Below the pieces are notes generated by a model. It was not told the DNA's origin, searched no databases, and was given only the letters and a program-made list of their open reading frames with translations. Source: Hyaloraphidium curvatum (taxonomy: Eukaryota > Monoblepharomycota > Hyaloraphidiomycetes > Hyaloraphidiales > Hyaloraphidiaceae). Taken from it: a DNA stretch of 64,000 nt. The stretch's first letter is position 1, and each line of letters starts with the position of its first letter. The stretch is taken from contig JAIVFI010000037.1 of the NCBI GenBank assembly GCA_025558095.1, positions 467,648-531,647 on the forward strand, given 5' to 3'. The position numbers and the translations under genes are program-made. Below, in pieces: positions 31,217-41,541 of the stretch.

Positions 31217-31884
31217 CGCGGGCACGGGGCGGGGAGACGGGTGAAGGGAGTGTGGCGGGAGCGGGAGGAGGCGGCGGCGTAGGCGGAGCGGGGAACGGAG
31301 GTGTGGGAGGCGATGGACGTGCCGGGCCGTGCGGAAGCGGGACGGGCGGGACTCGACCTCCCGTCACCGACATCACCGCCATCTGGCCCGGCCACCTCCC
31401 AGGTCGTCGACAGTGCCATCCTGATTATGCATGCACCGGGGCGTGGCCGGTTGCGGTGCGGATGGGACGCAAACAGTGACGCTGCGACAGGTCCCAGGGC
31501 GGAAACCTCTGATTCCCCCTGGAAACTGGGCAAGCCACCCCCAGCATCACCACGGAGGGTGCCGCATGCCTCTTGGCCTTCGATGGGGCCGATGGGGGAC
31601 GGCGATGGGCTGCATCCGGGGTTGGGATGGGATGACGTGTTCGGGAGATCCCGGCCGTCCCTTCAACGACGCTGGTGCGGCCGGCCATTCACGGCCCCGG
31701 AAGAGGCGGCCGGCGGGCCCGGAGCCCGCCCCGACAGCGTCTGCTGACACTACCGGGTCGCACACACGTCGACAGCTAATGCCTGAAGCCGGATGCCCTG
31801 GCGCGTTTGCAAAGGGGCCGGTGGCTGGCCGTCCCCTAGGAACCGATTTGGAGAGGACGCAGCTGACCGCACACGCCACGGACA
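31217..31884. other. Divergent promoter, hydrolase / kinase
   Basis: About 0.67 kb between divergent start codons; no gene or repeat recognised. Confidence 0.45.
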
Positions 31885-33621
31885 ATGCAGTTTGCCGAGC
31901 AGCCGCGGGCGTCGCCGCCGCCGCGCGCGGCATCGAGCTACCTCATCGCGGAGGAGCCGGTGCCGCGGCGGGAGCGGCGGCCGTCGTACCAGGGCCACGC
32001 GGTGTTCGCGCCCTCGCCGCTGCTGGGGCCGCTCCCCGCGCCGTCCCCCCTGCTGGGCCCCGCGCCGGCGCCCTCCCGCGCCCAGTATGTCTCTTCGGAC
32101 CCTTCGCCGTTGGGCGTGCAACCGGCACCGCCCGCCCACGCCGGCCTCGCCCTCCCGCAGCCGGCCCACTCCCGCCGCCTCTCCGCCGTGCCCCCGGCGC
32201 CCTCCTTCTCCGACGCCACCCCTCGCCCGCCCTCCCCGCCCCGCTTACACGGCTACCCCGTCGACCCGACCCCCGAGCAGCTCGCCGACCTCGTGCGCCA
32301 CGGCCGCGCCCGCCGCAGGCAGTTCAAGGACCTGCGCGTGCTCGGCCGCGGCACGGAGGGCACCGTCAAGCTGGCCGTGTCCCTCGACACGGGCGGCCTC
32401 GTCGCGCTCAAGGCCGTCCCCCGCCCGCAGGGCCCCGGCGCCCGCGAGCTCGAAAGGCACATCCGCAGGCGCATGCTCGCCGTCGTCGACCACGCCGGCC
32501 CGTCGCTGGTGGCCTCGTACGACGTGTTCGAGACGGAGCACAAGTTCTACGCCGCGATGGAGTACTGCCCAGGCGGGGACCTGGGGAACTACGTCGCCGC
32601 TCACGGGGGCAAACTGCCCGAGCGGGACGCGAGGCGGGTGGCGACCATGATACTCAGGACACTGGCGTACCTGCACGCCAACGGCATCACGCACCGCGAC
32701 ATGAAGCCCGGGAATCTGTTGCTGGTGGGTGGCCGGCGGGCAGCCTGCCGTCGTCGCCGCTGACCTTGTTGCGGGATGCAGAAAAGGGAAAACGACCTCG
32801 ACTCGCTCTGCCTCGCCGATTTCGGCCAGGCCTTCATCGACGGAACGGTGCAAAAGAGCGCCATGGCCACCATGCGCCAGATGAAGACCCTCACCGGCAC
32901 GCCCTTCTACCTCGCGCCCGAGGTGATCGAGGGCGGCACCTATACCTCCAAGGTGGGCCCCGCGCCGCGGCACCCCTCCGTTCTCCGAGCTCACATTCTG
33001 TCCCGCCCCCCGAAGGTGGATCTGTGGTCCGCCGGCTGCATCCTCTTCGAGCTCCTCTTCGGCAGCACCCCCTTCCACGCCTCGGCCTCCTTCGCCGAGC
33101 TCTTCGACCGCATCGCCCGCGCCGCGTACCACATCCCCCCCGACCACGGGTGCACCGAGCAGGCCGTCGACCTCGTCCGCCGGCTGCTCGATCCGGACCC
33201 CGAGCGCAGGCCCTCGGCCGCGCAGGCGCTCGGCCACCCGTGGCTGGCGGCGGACAGGCCGCAGCTGCCGCGGAGCAGCACGATGCCGCGGAAAAAGGCC
33301 GGCGGGCTGATGGGCCTTTTCAGGCGGGACCCTTCCGCCAAGCCCGAGCCCGCGCACGGGGAACTCCCGGCCTCCCTCCCCCGCGCCGCGTCGTCGGAGC
33401 ACCGCGCATCGACCCCGCAACCTCCGCCCGTTGCGCGCCAATCCTCGGGCCGCTTCGCTTCGTTCGACAGGCCCAAGGACCGCGCGTCGAGCGGCACCAG
33501 GGTGGAGGTGCGCAGCGACGGGGGGCTGGTCCCCGTGATGCAGAACGATTCCGGCGTCAGCCTGGAGGAGCTGGTGGATGCGTACGGGGGGTGGAGCATC
33601 AAGGCCACGGGGGGCAGGTGA
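31885..33621 (+). CDS. CAMK-like serine/threonine protein kinase
   Basis: Exons 31885-32724, 32782-32952 and 33016-33621 (introns 57 and 63 bp, phase 0) give about 538 residues. A Pro-rich N-terminus of ~130 residues precedes a complete kinase domain: LGRGTEGTVKLAVS (glycine loop), VALKAVP (catalytic Lys), YCPGGDLGNYV, THRDMKPGNLLL (catalytic loop), LADFGQAF (DFG), TGTPFYLAPEV, VDLWSAGCILFELLFGSTPF and LLDPDPERRPSAAQALGHPW. All catalytic residues are present. The catalytic loop and DFG lie on different exons. The tail is Ser/Pro-rich with a basic patch RKKAGGLMGLFRRD. Substrate unknown. Confidence 0.85.
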
Positions 33622-33999
33622 TCCACAGGGGAGGGGAGGGAGGGCGGTCGGGGGCGGTGCAGGTGGTGCATGGGAGCGGGGATGTGCGCGGGCGCCGGAG
33701 GTGGGATGTACAGTGCTGCGAGAACACGGCTTTCGTACTTGCTGGATCCTTTGGTGCCTCCGAGGAATCGGACGGGACGGTCGTGGCGGACACGGCTGAT
33801 CCCGCGGTGTCTGCCGAGCGTGCAAGCGCTCTCATCCGTCGATAAGATCGCGAGAGGGCGACTCCCGGCTCACATTCACGATTTGGTGCATTTCAACACT
33901 TTGCGCGCCGTCCTTTTTCGTATCTCCAGATACCGGAGCTTCCCGCCTCCCGGCCCCCCTCATGCCTCCCCGCCCCAAAGGCAGCGTCCCGCGACCCCT
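33622..33999. other. Intergenic, convergent 3' ends
   Basis: No gene recognised; holds the 3' regions of the kinase and of the SnoaL-like gene. Confidence 0.4.
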
Positions 34000-34809
34000 T
34001 CAAGGACGGGCTGCCCCGGCGACGTTGCCAAACTTGCCGTTCTCGTGGGCCATCTTGTCCGGGATGCCGGCGATCACGTCCCAGTGCTCGACGATCTTCC
34101 CGCCGCTTACCCGGAACAGATCGTAGAAGGCCGTCGGCTCGCCGCCCAGCGTGCCCTCGGACATGGCGAATACGAAATCGCCCTCGGCCACCAGACCGTG
34201 CACCTTGTTGTAGACCATGGTGATGCCCTGCGCCGCCATCGCCGACAGCGCGGCGCCGAGCCCGTCGAGCCCGTCGGCGATGCCCGTGTTGTGCTGGTGG
34301 TAACTCGCGGCGTCGATGAACTTGGGCGCCTCGTCGACGCGGCCCCTGACGAGCACGGAGTCGAGGAACCCCTTCACGAGGGCCCTGTTCTCCGCCGTCT
34401 TGTCCCGGTCCTTGATCTCGGTAGGTCCGTCCAACTGCGTGCGCCCCGACGGGTTCGCCCCCGCCAGCGGCGCGAGGTTGTCCCAGTGCTCCGCCACCTT
34501 GCCGTCCGCCACGCGGAACACGTCGAAGCCCACCAGCTCGTCCCCGCCGAACAGCTGCGCCCTGTGGTATGCCCCGTGCACGACGACGTAGTCCCCCTCG
34601 GCGATCACGCGGTGCGCGGCGGCGCCGATCCCGCTCTCCTTGAGCGCGGGGAGGAAGCCGACGATGGGGGCGAGGCCGGTGGGCACGGCGGGGTTGTGCT
34701 GCACGTAGTCGTCGGCGAGGAGGCGGGCGGCCGCGGCGGCGTCGAAGTCGGCAAAGAGGGCGGCGAGCGCCTCGCGCACCAGCGCCTTGTTGGCTTCGGC
34801 GGACGGCAT
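34000..34809 (-). CDS. Double SnoaL-like (NTF2-fold) protein
   Basis: Single exon, 269 residues from ATG 34809 (an in-frame ATG further upstream exists but adds atypical sequence). Two tandem SnoaL/NTF2-like domains: the first with ALFADFDAAAAARLLADDYV, QHNPAVPTGLAPIVGFLPAL, EGDYVVVHGAYH and FDVFRVADGKVAEHWD; the second with KFIDAASYHQHNTGIADGL, EGDFVFAMSEG and YDLFRVSGGKIVEHWDVI. Such proteins include polyketide cyclases and ester hydrolases, but many lack known activity. The two halves probably form an intramolecular dimer. Function not assigned beyond the fold. Confidence 0.8.
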   Translation of the reverse strand: MPSAEANKALVREALAALFADFDAAAAARLLADDYVQHNPAVPTGLAPIVGFLPALKESGIGAAAHRVIAEGDYVVVHGAYHRAQLFGGDELVGFDVFRVADGKVAEHWDNLAPLAGANPSGRTQLDGPTEIKDRDKTAENRALVKGFLDSVLVRGRVDEAPKFIDAASYHQHNTGIADGLDGLGAALSAMAAQGITMVYNKVHGLVAEGDFVFAMSEGTLGGEPTAFYDLFRVSGGKIVEHWDVIAGIPDKMAHENGKFGNVAGAARP

Positions 34810-35336
34810 TGCAGCGCAGGGGCCGTTGAGACCGCGGAGGCGGCGCTTTTGTACGGAGTGGGGCGGTTTGGAAACACAGGGTCCGGCGGGAGGTCCCTGG
34901 CCTGCGGGGCAACTTTGGTAAGGCGAGGGTCCGTCAGCAAACCCCGCCTCGTTTGAAAACATTGAGGCGGCGCTGCTTTGCAAAGACTATTCGCATAAGT
35001 TGTTCGTTGGAAGATGCTGCGCGGCAAGGATCCGTCGTCGGCACCTCCGTGGGGGGTCGCTGCGAGTAAAGCACTTCCAAAAATGCATCGTCAACCATCG
35101 ATCCGAGATGCAACGACACTACACAATAAGGGCCGACACTTTTCGCGCCCTCGTACCCAAACGCAGGAGGTCCAATCCCCAGGGGAACCCGGGCAGCCTA
35201 AAGCGCCCGCGGCGCCGGCTCCGGGGTTGCCCGCGCCTTGATTGCGCGGCGGAACACCCCGTCCGCCTGCCTGCGCGCGATGAGCTCGCGGCGGCCGACG
35301 CGCACAGTGGTGGGGTTCTGCGGCGGGAGAGCGGGG
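34810..35336. other. 0.5-kb intergenic region
   Basis: Comparatively AT-rich around 34970-35160; no gene, repeat or RNA recognised. Confidence 0.4.
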
Positions 35337-36380
35337 TCAGCATGGTGCGCGGAGGCGCGCGCGGCTCGACTGGGGGGGAAGACGCACGTCAAGATTGAGC
35401 ACGAAGCCTCCGGGGGGGGGCGGTGGCGGCTGGCCGAAGTTGTCCGCGAAGGATATTATCTTGATGAACTTGACCCCCACGTGCGACCGGAAAAAGAAGC
35501 TGGAGAGTGGAAGCAGGGGCTTGGGGAGGAGGACTATGCACGAGCCGTCGGGTTCGGTGACGCAGAACCCCAGCACGTCTTCCTGGCGTACGACGAGGCG
35601 CCGTGAGGTCTGAGCGGTGCCGAGGAGCTCGACGAGGGCGTTGGCGACGGGCTTGCCGTCGCTGGTGACCGAGACCGGGATCCGGACCGCCGCGGTCTGC
35701 GCGACGGTCGTAGTAACCGTTTTCGTGGCCGTCTTGACCGTTTTGGTCTTGACCTTGGTGGTTGTCCTTGTCCGCGTAGTGAACTGGGTCAGCTTCGTCA
35801 CGCAGCACCTGGCCGTGCGGCCAGATGCGCTAGGGCGGGGCACCATGCCTGCGGAACAGGCAGGGCAGTAGTCCCGCGCGAACAAGCGGTGCTCGTCGTC
35901 GTCGTCGGCGTCGAGGGGCGATTGGTTGTCCGCGGCGCCGTTGGCAGGCTCGGCGGGGGCACCGGAGCCAACAACGGGGACCGCCTCGTCATTGACCGGG
36001 GTGGGGGGCAGCACGTCCTCGTTGTCGACCTCCAGGACTTCCTGAGCGGCAACTTGCGGCTCAACAGGCTCCTCCCTTTCCTCCAGCCTTCGCCGCACCA
36101 ACGACGTCGCCGTCACCGTCCGAACGGCAGTCTTTGTCCTCTTGACGGTCTTGAAGGCCGTGCGCGTGGCGTACTTGGTCACCTTGACAGTCACAGGGCG
36201 CCTGCAGCAACAGCCCACGAATCCCCACGCCGGGGAGGAGCTGCGGCGGATGAGATGTCAGCCGTGGTGCGCGGAACGGCGGACTGCGCTCCACGCACCA
36301 CCGCGGCCCGTGGACCCAGGTGAACGGCGAGTTGGGCGACATGCCCTGCGCGGCGGCAGGAAGGGGCAGGGCGATCGCCA
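35337..36380 (-). CDS. Secreted Thr/Lys-rich protein
   Basis: Exon 2 is 35337-36201; exon 1 ends at 36299 (GTGCGT donor, phase 2; intron 97 bp) and contains a signal-like stretch VLLAAAILAVAIALPLPAAA followed by GMSPNSPFTWVHGPRW. The first ATG is not resolved; it may lie in a further exon or just upstream of 36420. The mature part has repeated Thr-Val-Lys strings (RPVTVKVTKYATRTAFKTVK; TKVKTKTVKTATKTVTTTV), an acidic Pro-rich linker, a CPACSAGMVP/CCVTK cysteine patch, and a C-terminal globular segment (AAVRIPVSVTSDGKPVANAL, FCVTEPDGSCIVLLP) that looks like a small beta-sandwich. Probably a wall or extracellular protein. Confidence 0.55.
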
Positions 36381-36381
36381 C

Positions 36382-37277
36382 TGCGAGGATGGCCGCAGCC
36401 AGGAGGACCGCGTGGGGCTGTGGCGGGCGGCGACCCGTGAGCCGCGCTGCGGGCGGGCGCCGGACAGCTTACGGTGCGCATCTCTGCCCACGGGCCGGCA
36501 GCGCGGCGGCGTCCGGCGGGAGGGGGCGGCGCTGTGGGGGAGGTGACAATAGTTGGGTGCTGCGGGCGGAGAACGGGTCCTGGCTTGGCTCTGCTGCGGC
36601 AACCCGAATGACGGTCCTGATTCAGATCAGACCGATTCCCAAAGACCACGACCACCAACTCGCTGCGGAAGCTACAACGATCCTGGCCCCGGCCCCGGCC
36701 CCGATCCCCCGAAACCCCGAACGAGTTCGCGGCCGAGAATGCGGCCTGACCGCCCTGCTGCGGCTGGGGCGTCGCGGCAGCCGGCTGGGCCGTCGTAGCG
36801 CAGGGCTGCTGCGGTGCCGTGGCGGTCGGCGGAGCGGGCGAGAGGGGCGACTGCGGCGCGCGGGGCGCATGAGTGCCACGGTGGAGGCTTGGGCGGAGGC
36901 TTCGGTCGCTAACCCCAGTGTGGGACCATCGAAGAACAATGCAGATCACTGTAAAACGGAGATAACATCACGAACACCTCAAAAAGACGCCGGGGACCCT
37001 TCCCGGCCGCATTACCCATCCCAGTCCGCCCCGCCCTCACCCCAGGCCCCCCCAGCCGTCGTCATCCTCGTCGAAATCGTCGCCCCAGGGCTTCGGATCG
37101 GCCTCCTCACGTATTGCGGCGAGGGCAAAGGGGATTGTGCGACACGTCAGGGGTGGTGCGGAGGCTTGCACCTGATTGCACCGAGGCGCCGCTTCGCAAA
37201 CAATCGCAAACAAACGTCCCGTTCCGGCTTCTCTGGCAGCGTACAATACATGACGCAGGCATCCACACGATCCGCCA
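36382..37277. other. 0.9-kb region without a supported gene
   Basis: May hold the missing first exon of the secreted Thr-rich protein. On the minus strand, 37037-37246 ends in an acidic stretch DPKPWGDDFDEDDDGWGGLG before a stop, which could be a terminal exon, but no partner exon was found. Confidence 0.35.
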
Positions 37278-38867
37278 CTACTCCAGGAGCCCCTTCGGGC
37301 ACGACGTCTGGATCGTCACCGTCACCCCGAACCCCTTGAGCACGCTCGCGAACCCAACGCCAAGGACCAGCACCGTCGATAGGTAGCTCCTCGCCACCGC
37401 AAAGTCCACGGGAAACCCGAAAAGCGTGGAGCGGTGCTGGTCCGCGCGGGCAAACAGCTCCAGCACCCCCCTTGCGTGTTCCAGCTCCGAGGTCAACGCC
37501 GCCCGCTCCGCCGGCTGCAAATGATGCGCCGACACGTCGCACCGCGCCAAGAGCATCCGCACGCGGGCGCCGGCGCGGGCGTGGATTCCCGACACGTCCG
37601 AGATCTGCGAATTGGCGGTGGACATGTTGAAGAGGTCCATGCCAAAGAGACCTATGTGTATGTAGGACGCGACGAAGAAGATGTTGGCAGGGAGGCAGTG
37701 GCCCCCGACGACGTCGATCACGGCGGCGGCGAGCAGGCTGAAGCCGCTGAAGACCGCGAGGCCGCTGCCGGCGTACAGTCGCGGGAGGCCGGAGCGCCAG
37801 ATCCGGACGAGGTTGCCGTGCAGCCGCGCGAGGCGCTCCAGGAGCTCGGCACGGGATCTCAAGCCGGCGACCTGGTCGCAGGCGGGGTCGAAGATGGCCG
37901 AGTGGTAGTGGTCCAGCAGCTCCTGCGCGACCAGCATCATGGCGCGGTGGTGGATGCGCCGGTTGAGGCGCAGTGCTCCGTAGTTGGGCGTGATCAGGAC
38001 TAGGCCGTTGATGATGATGAAGAAAGCTTGGGCGAAGACTGGTTGAAGGAGTTAGTGGATGTCAGGGTGGGGCCGAAGCGGATGACCGACTGTTGAAGAT
38101 TCCGATTATGCAGCTCCACCACGTCCCCCATGTCGTGGGCCCGAAGGTGAGGTACACGGTCCAGCTCGAGAAGATGGTGGTGGTCAGGAACCCGTAGAGG
38201 CCGCCGACGCAGAACTGCGCAAAGTGCCTCCGGCCCGCGACCTCGGGCAGCCCGCCTGCGCAGGTCTTGGCGGGGCACGGACACAGCCTGTCGCACGGGT
38301 CGTGGGCGAGGAGGATGCCGGGGTCGGCGCCGGCTCGGATTTCCGAGGCCAGCTGGTTCCACCGGGCCACGCCGGCGAACTCGTGGGAGTCGATGGTCGG
38401 TCCTTCGCGGAGATACGATGCGCTGTAGGATGCCTTGATTTGCGGGACGACCATAACCATGATGGAGTCGCAGACAGCAACCGTGATGAATGCGAGCGTA
38501 GCTGGGGGTAGGGGTGAGCCGGTGTTGTTCTTCCAGGAGCCTGACACCCACATGCGATGAGCTGCCTCGCCCCGAACATGCGGTAGCTCTCGTTGAATAT
38601 CCACAGCGGCAGCAGCATCAGCAGATGGCTGAACCCAAACAGCCCCGCGCGCAGCATGTACTGCGCCCCGGCGGGCTCGGCGAGGAACTGCGCGCGCACG
38701 GCCAGCCGCGCCGTTGGGGACGGCTCCAAGTACTCCAACAAGGACTTGCGGGTGAGCGGGTCCGCGGCGCGAGCGTCCGCGGCGGGGTCCGGGAGGGGCT
38801 CCTCGAGGGGGCGCTGCGGAGGGAGCGGGCCGGGGAAGATGGCGAGCCATTCGCGCGGGGTGAACAT
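37278..38867 (-). CDS. 7-TM family protein, member B
   Basis: Minus exons 38552-38867, 38091-38501 and 37278-38038 (donors GTGGGT and GTCGGT, both phase 1) join to about 495 residues. Like members A and C it begins with an FTPREWLAIFP motif, has TM1 near LLMLLPLWIFNESY, the Cys loop DRLCPCPAKTCAGG, then further helices (LYGFLTTTIFSSWTVYL; AQAFFIIINGLVLITP; FSGFSLLAAAVIDVVGG; ANIFFVASYIHIGLFGM) and the C-terminal block LFGFPVDFAVARSYLSTVL, then GFGVTVTIQTSCP. The intron positions are not the same as in member A. The start could be upstream at 39020 in the same frame; ATG 38867 gives an N-terminus like member C. Confidence 0.7.
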
Positions 38868-39286
38868 GTCCGGGGGCCGCACGCCCGAGGGCCGGCCGGG
38901 GAAAGGCACGACATGCGGTTTAGCGTCCGGCGACGGAGTCCCGTGCTCGAGGTCGGGGGACGTTGCGGAATTAGGAGCGGGGCGTGAACGCCGACTGCAG
39001 GGGATGCCTGACGGTGGCAAACAGAATGTTCCGCGGAAGTGCCCACAGCCAAGACGCGGTCACCGGGCTACAACCCATCAGTCCGCCGGAATGGAGGGCT
39101 CTGCACCAGCTGTGAGCGCCCCTATGTTTTGTCGCTGCGATGCGTAGCAAGAGCTCGTTTGGGAGGCGACGGAATGGACCTGCTCGCGGCGGGCGTCATG
39201 ACGTCATAAGTCACCGCCGGCCGGAGCCTTCGAGCGCCGGTCGATCCAAGCCCATGGGCACCACTCCGAGCGTGTTCATCCAATAA
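38868..39286. other. Intergenic
   Basis: Upstream region of 7-TM member B and 3' region of the S15 hydrolase. No gene recognised beyond a possible N-terminal extension of member B. Confidence 0.4.
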
Positions 39287-41101
39287 TCAAGCTAGTGGAG
39301 ACACCGGCAGCCTCAGGCACGACCCCCCTTCCCCGCCCCACGCCACCGTCCACACGGGCGGCTCCCCATCATCAGGCACCCGCGCAAACGTCCCCGCATC
39401 CGCTCCCGCGATCGCCAGCCGCACCTTCCACCCCTTTTTGAACACCACGCTGGTCGGCTGCATCCCGATCACGACCTCTGCCTCCTCGCCGGAAACCATC
39501 GGCATGGCGTCCCGGCGGAGGTAGCTCCGCGAGGGCAAGTCGGCGCAGTCGTACGCCGGCGGTGATGACAGCTTTCGGTGCAGCAGCCGGAGCTGGCCCT
39601 CCGTGACGTACCGCACCTCCCCCGAGGGTTCCACCGCCTCGAGGTACGCGTGCACCGCGCCGTCCTCCCGCGTCGAGGACATCCGCAGCGTGACCGTGGG
39701 GTACCCCGCGACGTGCATGTCCGCGTCGAGGGGCGGGGAAGTGTAGCACAGGAGCTTGCGGTCCTCGCGCGTGCGGGAGGGGTAGGCCACGGGGCGGGCG
39801 AATTGGGTGTGCCAGCGGTTGGTGGTGCCGGTTGTGGCGGCGAAGTCGACGGCGTGGGTGTCGGCGCCGTGGGAGGGAGGCGGGTTGGGGAGGAGCTCGC
39901 GGCCGGGGGCGAGGTGGAAGGTGGTGACGGCGGTGCCCGGTGGCGGGAAGCTCGGCGAACGGGTCCACCCCGGGGCGTTGAGGGTGCAGTAGTAGACGAC
40001 CTTGCCCTCGAGCCGGCGCCCCTCCACCAGCGCGTCGCGGAAGAACGACTCCATGATGGCCCACTGGTCCTCCAGCGTCGGCTCGGGCTTGCCCCCTGCG
40101 CCGCCGAACGGCTCACCCGACGCCGACATCTCGTGCTTCCACGCGCCGATGACGACGATCTGGGGCGAAGATAGGGTGCGGAAGTTGCACAGGGCCGCGT
40201 GGGCCGAGGCGCCGTCCATCCAGCTGCCCCAGGTGAGGAGGGGGACCCCAGCGCGGTCCAGGTCTGAGGTCAGGGCGGGGAGCGAGAAGTCGTCGATGGT
40301 GACGCCCGTGGAGCCGAAGGGGTCGTCGCGGAAGGTGATCCCGCGGACGGCGGCAAAGACGTCCGTGTTGGCCTTGTGCTCCTCCACCGCGGCCCGTAGC
40401 ATCGCCCACGAGCGATCCTCGTCGACCGGCCGCACGCCCCTGATGATCCACCGCGCCAGGAACGGAAACAGACTGGAGGTGCGGTTCGAGTCCAGCTTGT
40501 CGTTGCTTTCGCTCCACATGCTCATGAACGCCTGGTTGAGCACCCCGCCGGGGAAAACGATGTCGGCGTACGCGTCGTGCTCGATTTCCTGCGGCACCGC
40601 GGCTTCCACCGGCCCTCCCGAGGCGGCAAGCCGCTGCGCCGTGGCGCCTTCGTACGAGATGCCGTAGGCGCCCACGCGGCCGTTGCTCCACTTTTGTTTG
40701 GACGCCCAGAGCGCGACTTCGGCGTAGTCGGCGAGCTCCTCGGGCGACCAGGGGTGCAGACTTTTCCCGAAGCTTGCTCCCGTGCCCCTCGCGTCCACGA
40801 CGACGGCGGCGAACCCGCGGGGCACGAAAAAGTCCAGCGAGGATTCCCGCGGTCCGATGGGCGCCTTCCCGGGCGGCTGCGGGACCCACATGGCGAACGA
40901 GCGCCAGTAGCGCGTCATCACCATCAGCGTGGGGAGTTTTTCGGTGTCGGGGAGGGGCGAGGGGAGCAGCACGTCGACCGCAATGCGGACGCCGTCGCGC
41001 ATGGGGAGGTACAAGGAAGTCACGGCAGTCCGGGGGAAGCGGACGGCCGGCACGCGCGGGGCGAGCTCGGCGGCGAGGGTGCCGGCAATCTTGGAAGCCA
41101 T
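39287..41101 (-). CDS. CocE/NonD-family hydrolase (X-Pro dipeptidyl-peptidase S15 type)
   Basis: Single exon, 604 residues from ATG 41101. N-terminal alpha/beta-hydrolase: LYLPMRDGVRIAVDVLLP, VVVDARGTGASFG, nucleophile elbow GAYGISYEGATAQ (Ser in GxSYxG), PLLTWGSWMDG (Asp region) and VVIGAWKHEMS (His). The C-terminal jelly-roll (X-Pro_C) has LLCYTSPPLDADMHVAGYP, VTEGQLRLLHRK and VRLAIAGADAGTFAR. Related enzymes cleave esters or peptides (cocaine esterase, glutaryl acylase, X-prolyl peptidases). No signal peptide, so cytosolic. No intron, unlike most neighbours; substrate unknown. Confidence 0.85.
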   Translation of the reverse strand: MASKIAGTLAAELAPRVPAVRFPRTAVTSLYLPMRDGVRIAVDVLLPSPLPDTEKLPTLMVMTRYWRSFAMWVPQPPGKAPIGPRESSLDFFVPRGFAAVVVDARGTGASFGKSLHPWSPEELADYAEVALWASKQKWSNGRVGAYGISYEGATAQRLAASGGPVEAAVPQEIEHDAYADIVFPGGVLNQAFMSMWSESNDKLDSNRTSSLFPFLARWIIRGVRPVDEDRSWAMLRAAVEEHKANTDVFAAVRGITFRDDPFGSTGVTIDDFSLPALTSDLDRAGVPLLTWGSWMDGASAHAALCNFRTLSSPQIVVIGAWKHEMSASGEPFGGAGGKPEPTLEDQWAIMESFFRDALVEGRRLEGKVVYYCTLNAPGWTRSPSFPPPGTAVTTFHLAPGRELLPNPPPSHGADTHAVDFAATTGTTNRWHTQFARPVAYPSRTREDRKLLCYTSPPLDADMHVAGYPTVTLRMSSTREDGAVHAYLEAVEPSGEVRYVTEGQLRLLHRKLSSPPAYDCADLPSRSYLRRDAMPMVSGEEAEVVIGMQPTSVVFKKGWKVRLAIAGADAGTFARVPDDGEPPVWTVAWGGEGGSCLRLPVSPLA

Positions 41102-41541
41102 TTTTACGGTCGGGCGGGGAGAGGACCGCAGTTCGTCGGGATTCAGCAACGGGAGTCGAGGGAGACGCAAGCAGGGACGTTGACGCCGCCCGACAGTCCG
41201 CCGTTGGGCCCGACGCTCGGCCACCGGGGATATCGCATATCGCCAGACTCCGCTTCCGACCGCGTCCCCTTTTGCTCGACTGCGATCATCTAGAGGACAT
41301 CTTGATTGTTTCGAACTAGGACGTCTGACGACACGGGGAGAACTATCCGCAGCCGGCAGATGCCCACGACAAGTTTACCCCAAGCTATAGGTTCCCATCA
41401 CGCCGCCAACTCCGGCTTTGCCCCCGATATCAAGACATCGTGCCTCGTTTACAGCTCAGTGTGTCCAGCGCGTCCGCCAACGCTTGTTGGGTTGTTGCCC
41501 GCGGGTCGCCCTGCGAGGCCTGTTGTCGCCGCCGCCACCCC
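41102..41541. other. Divergent promoter region
   Basis: Between the S15 hydrolase and the next plus-strand gene. The frame of the latter is open upstream to 41440 but has no ATG before 41542. Nothing else is seen. Confidence 0.4.

Noticed and set aside
37037-37246. Short minus-strand gene with an acidic end
   Set aside because: No start, partner exon or homologous motif could be found; kept only as a note in the intergenic entry.
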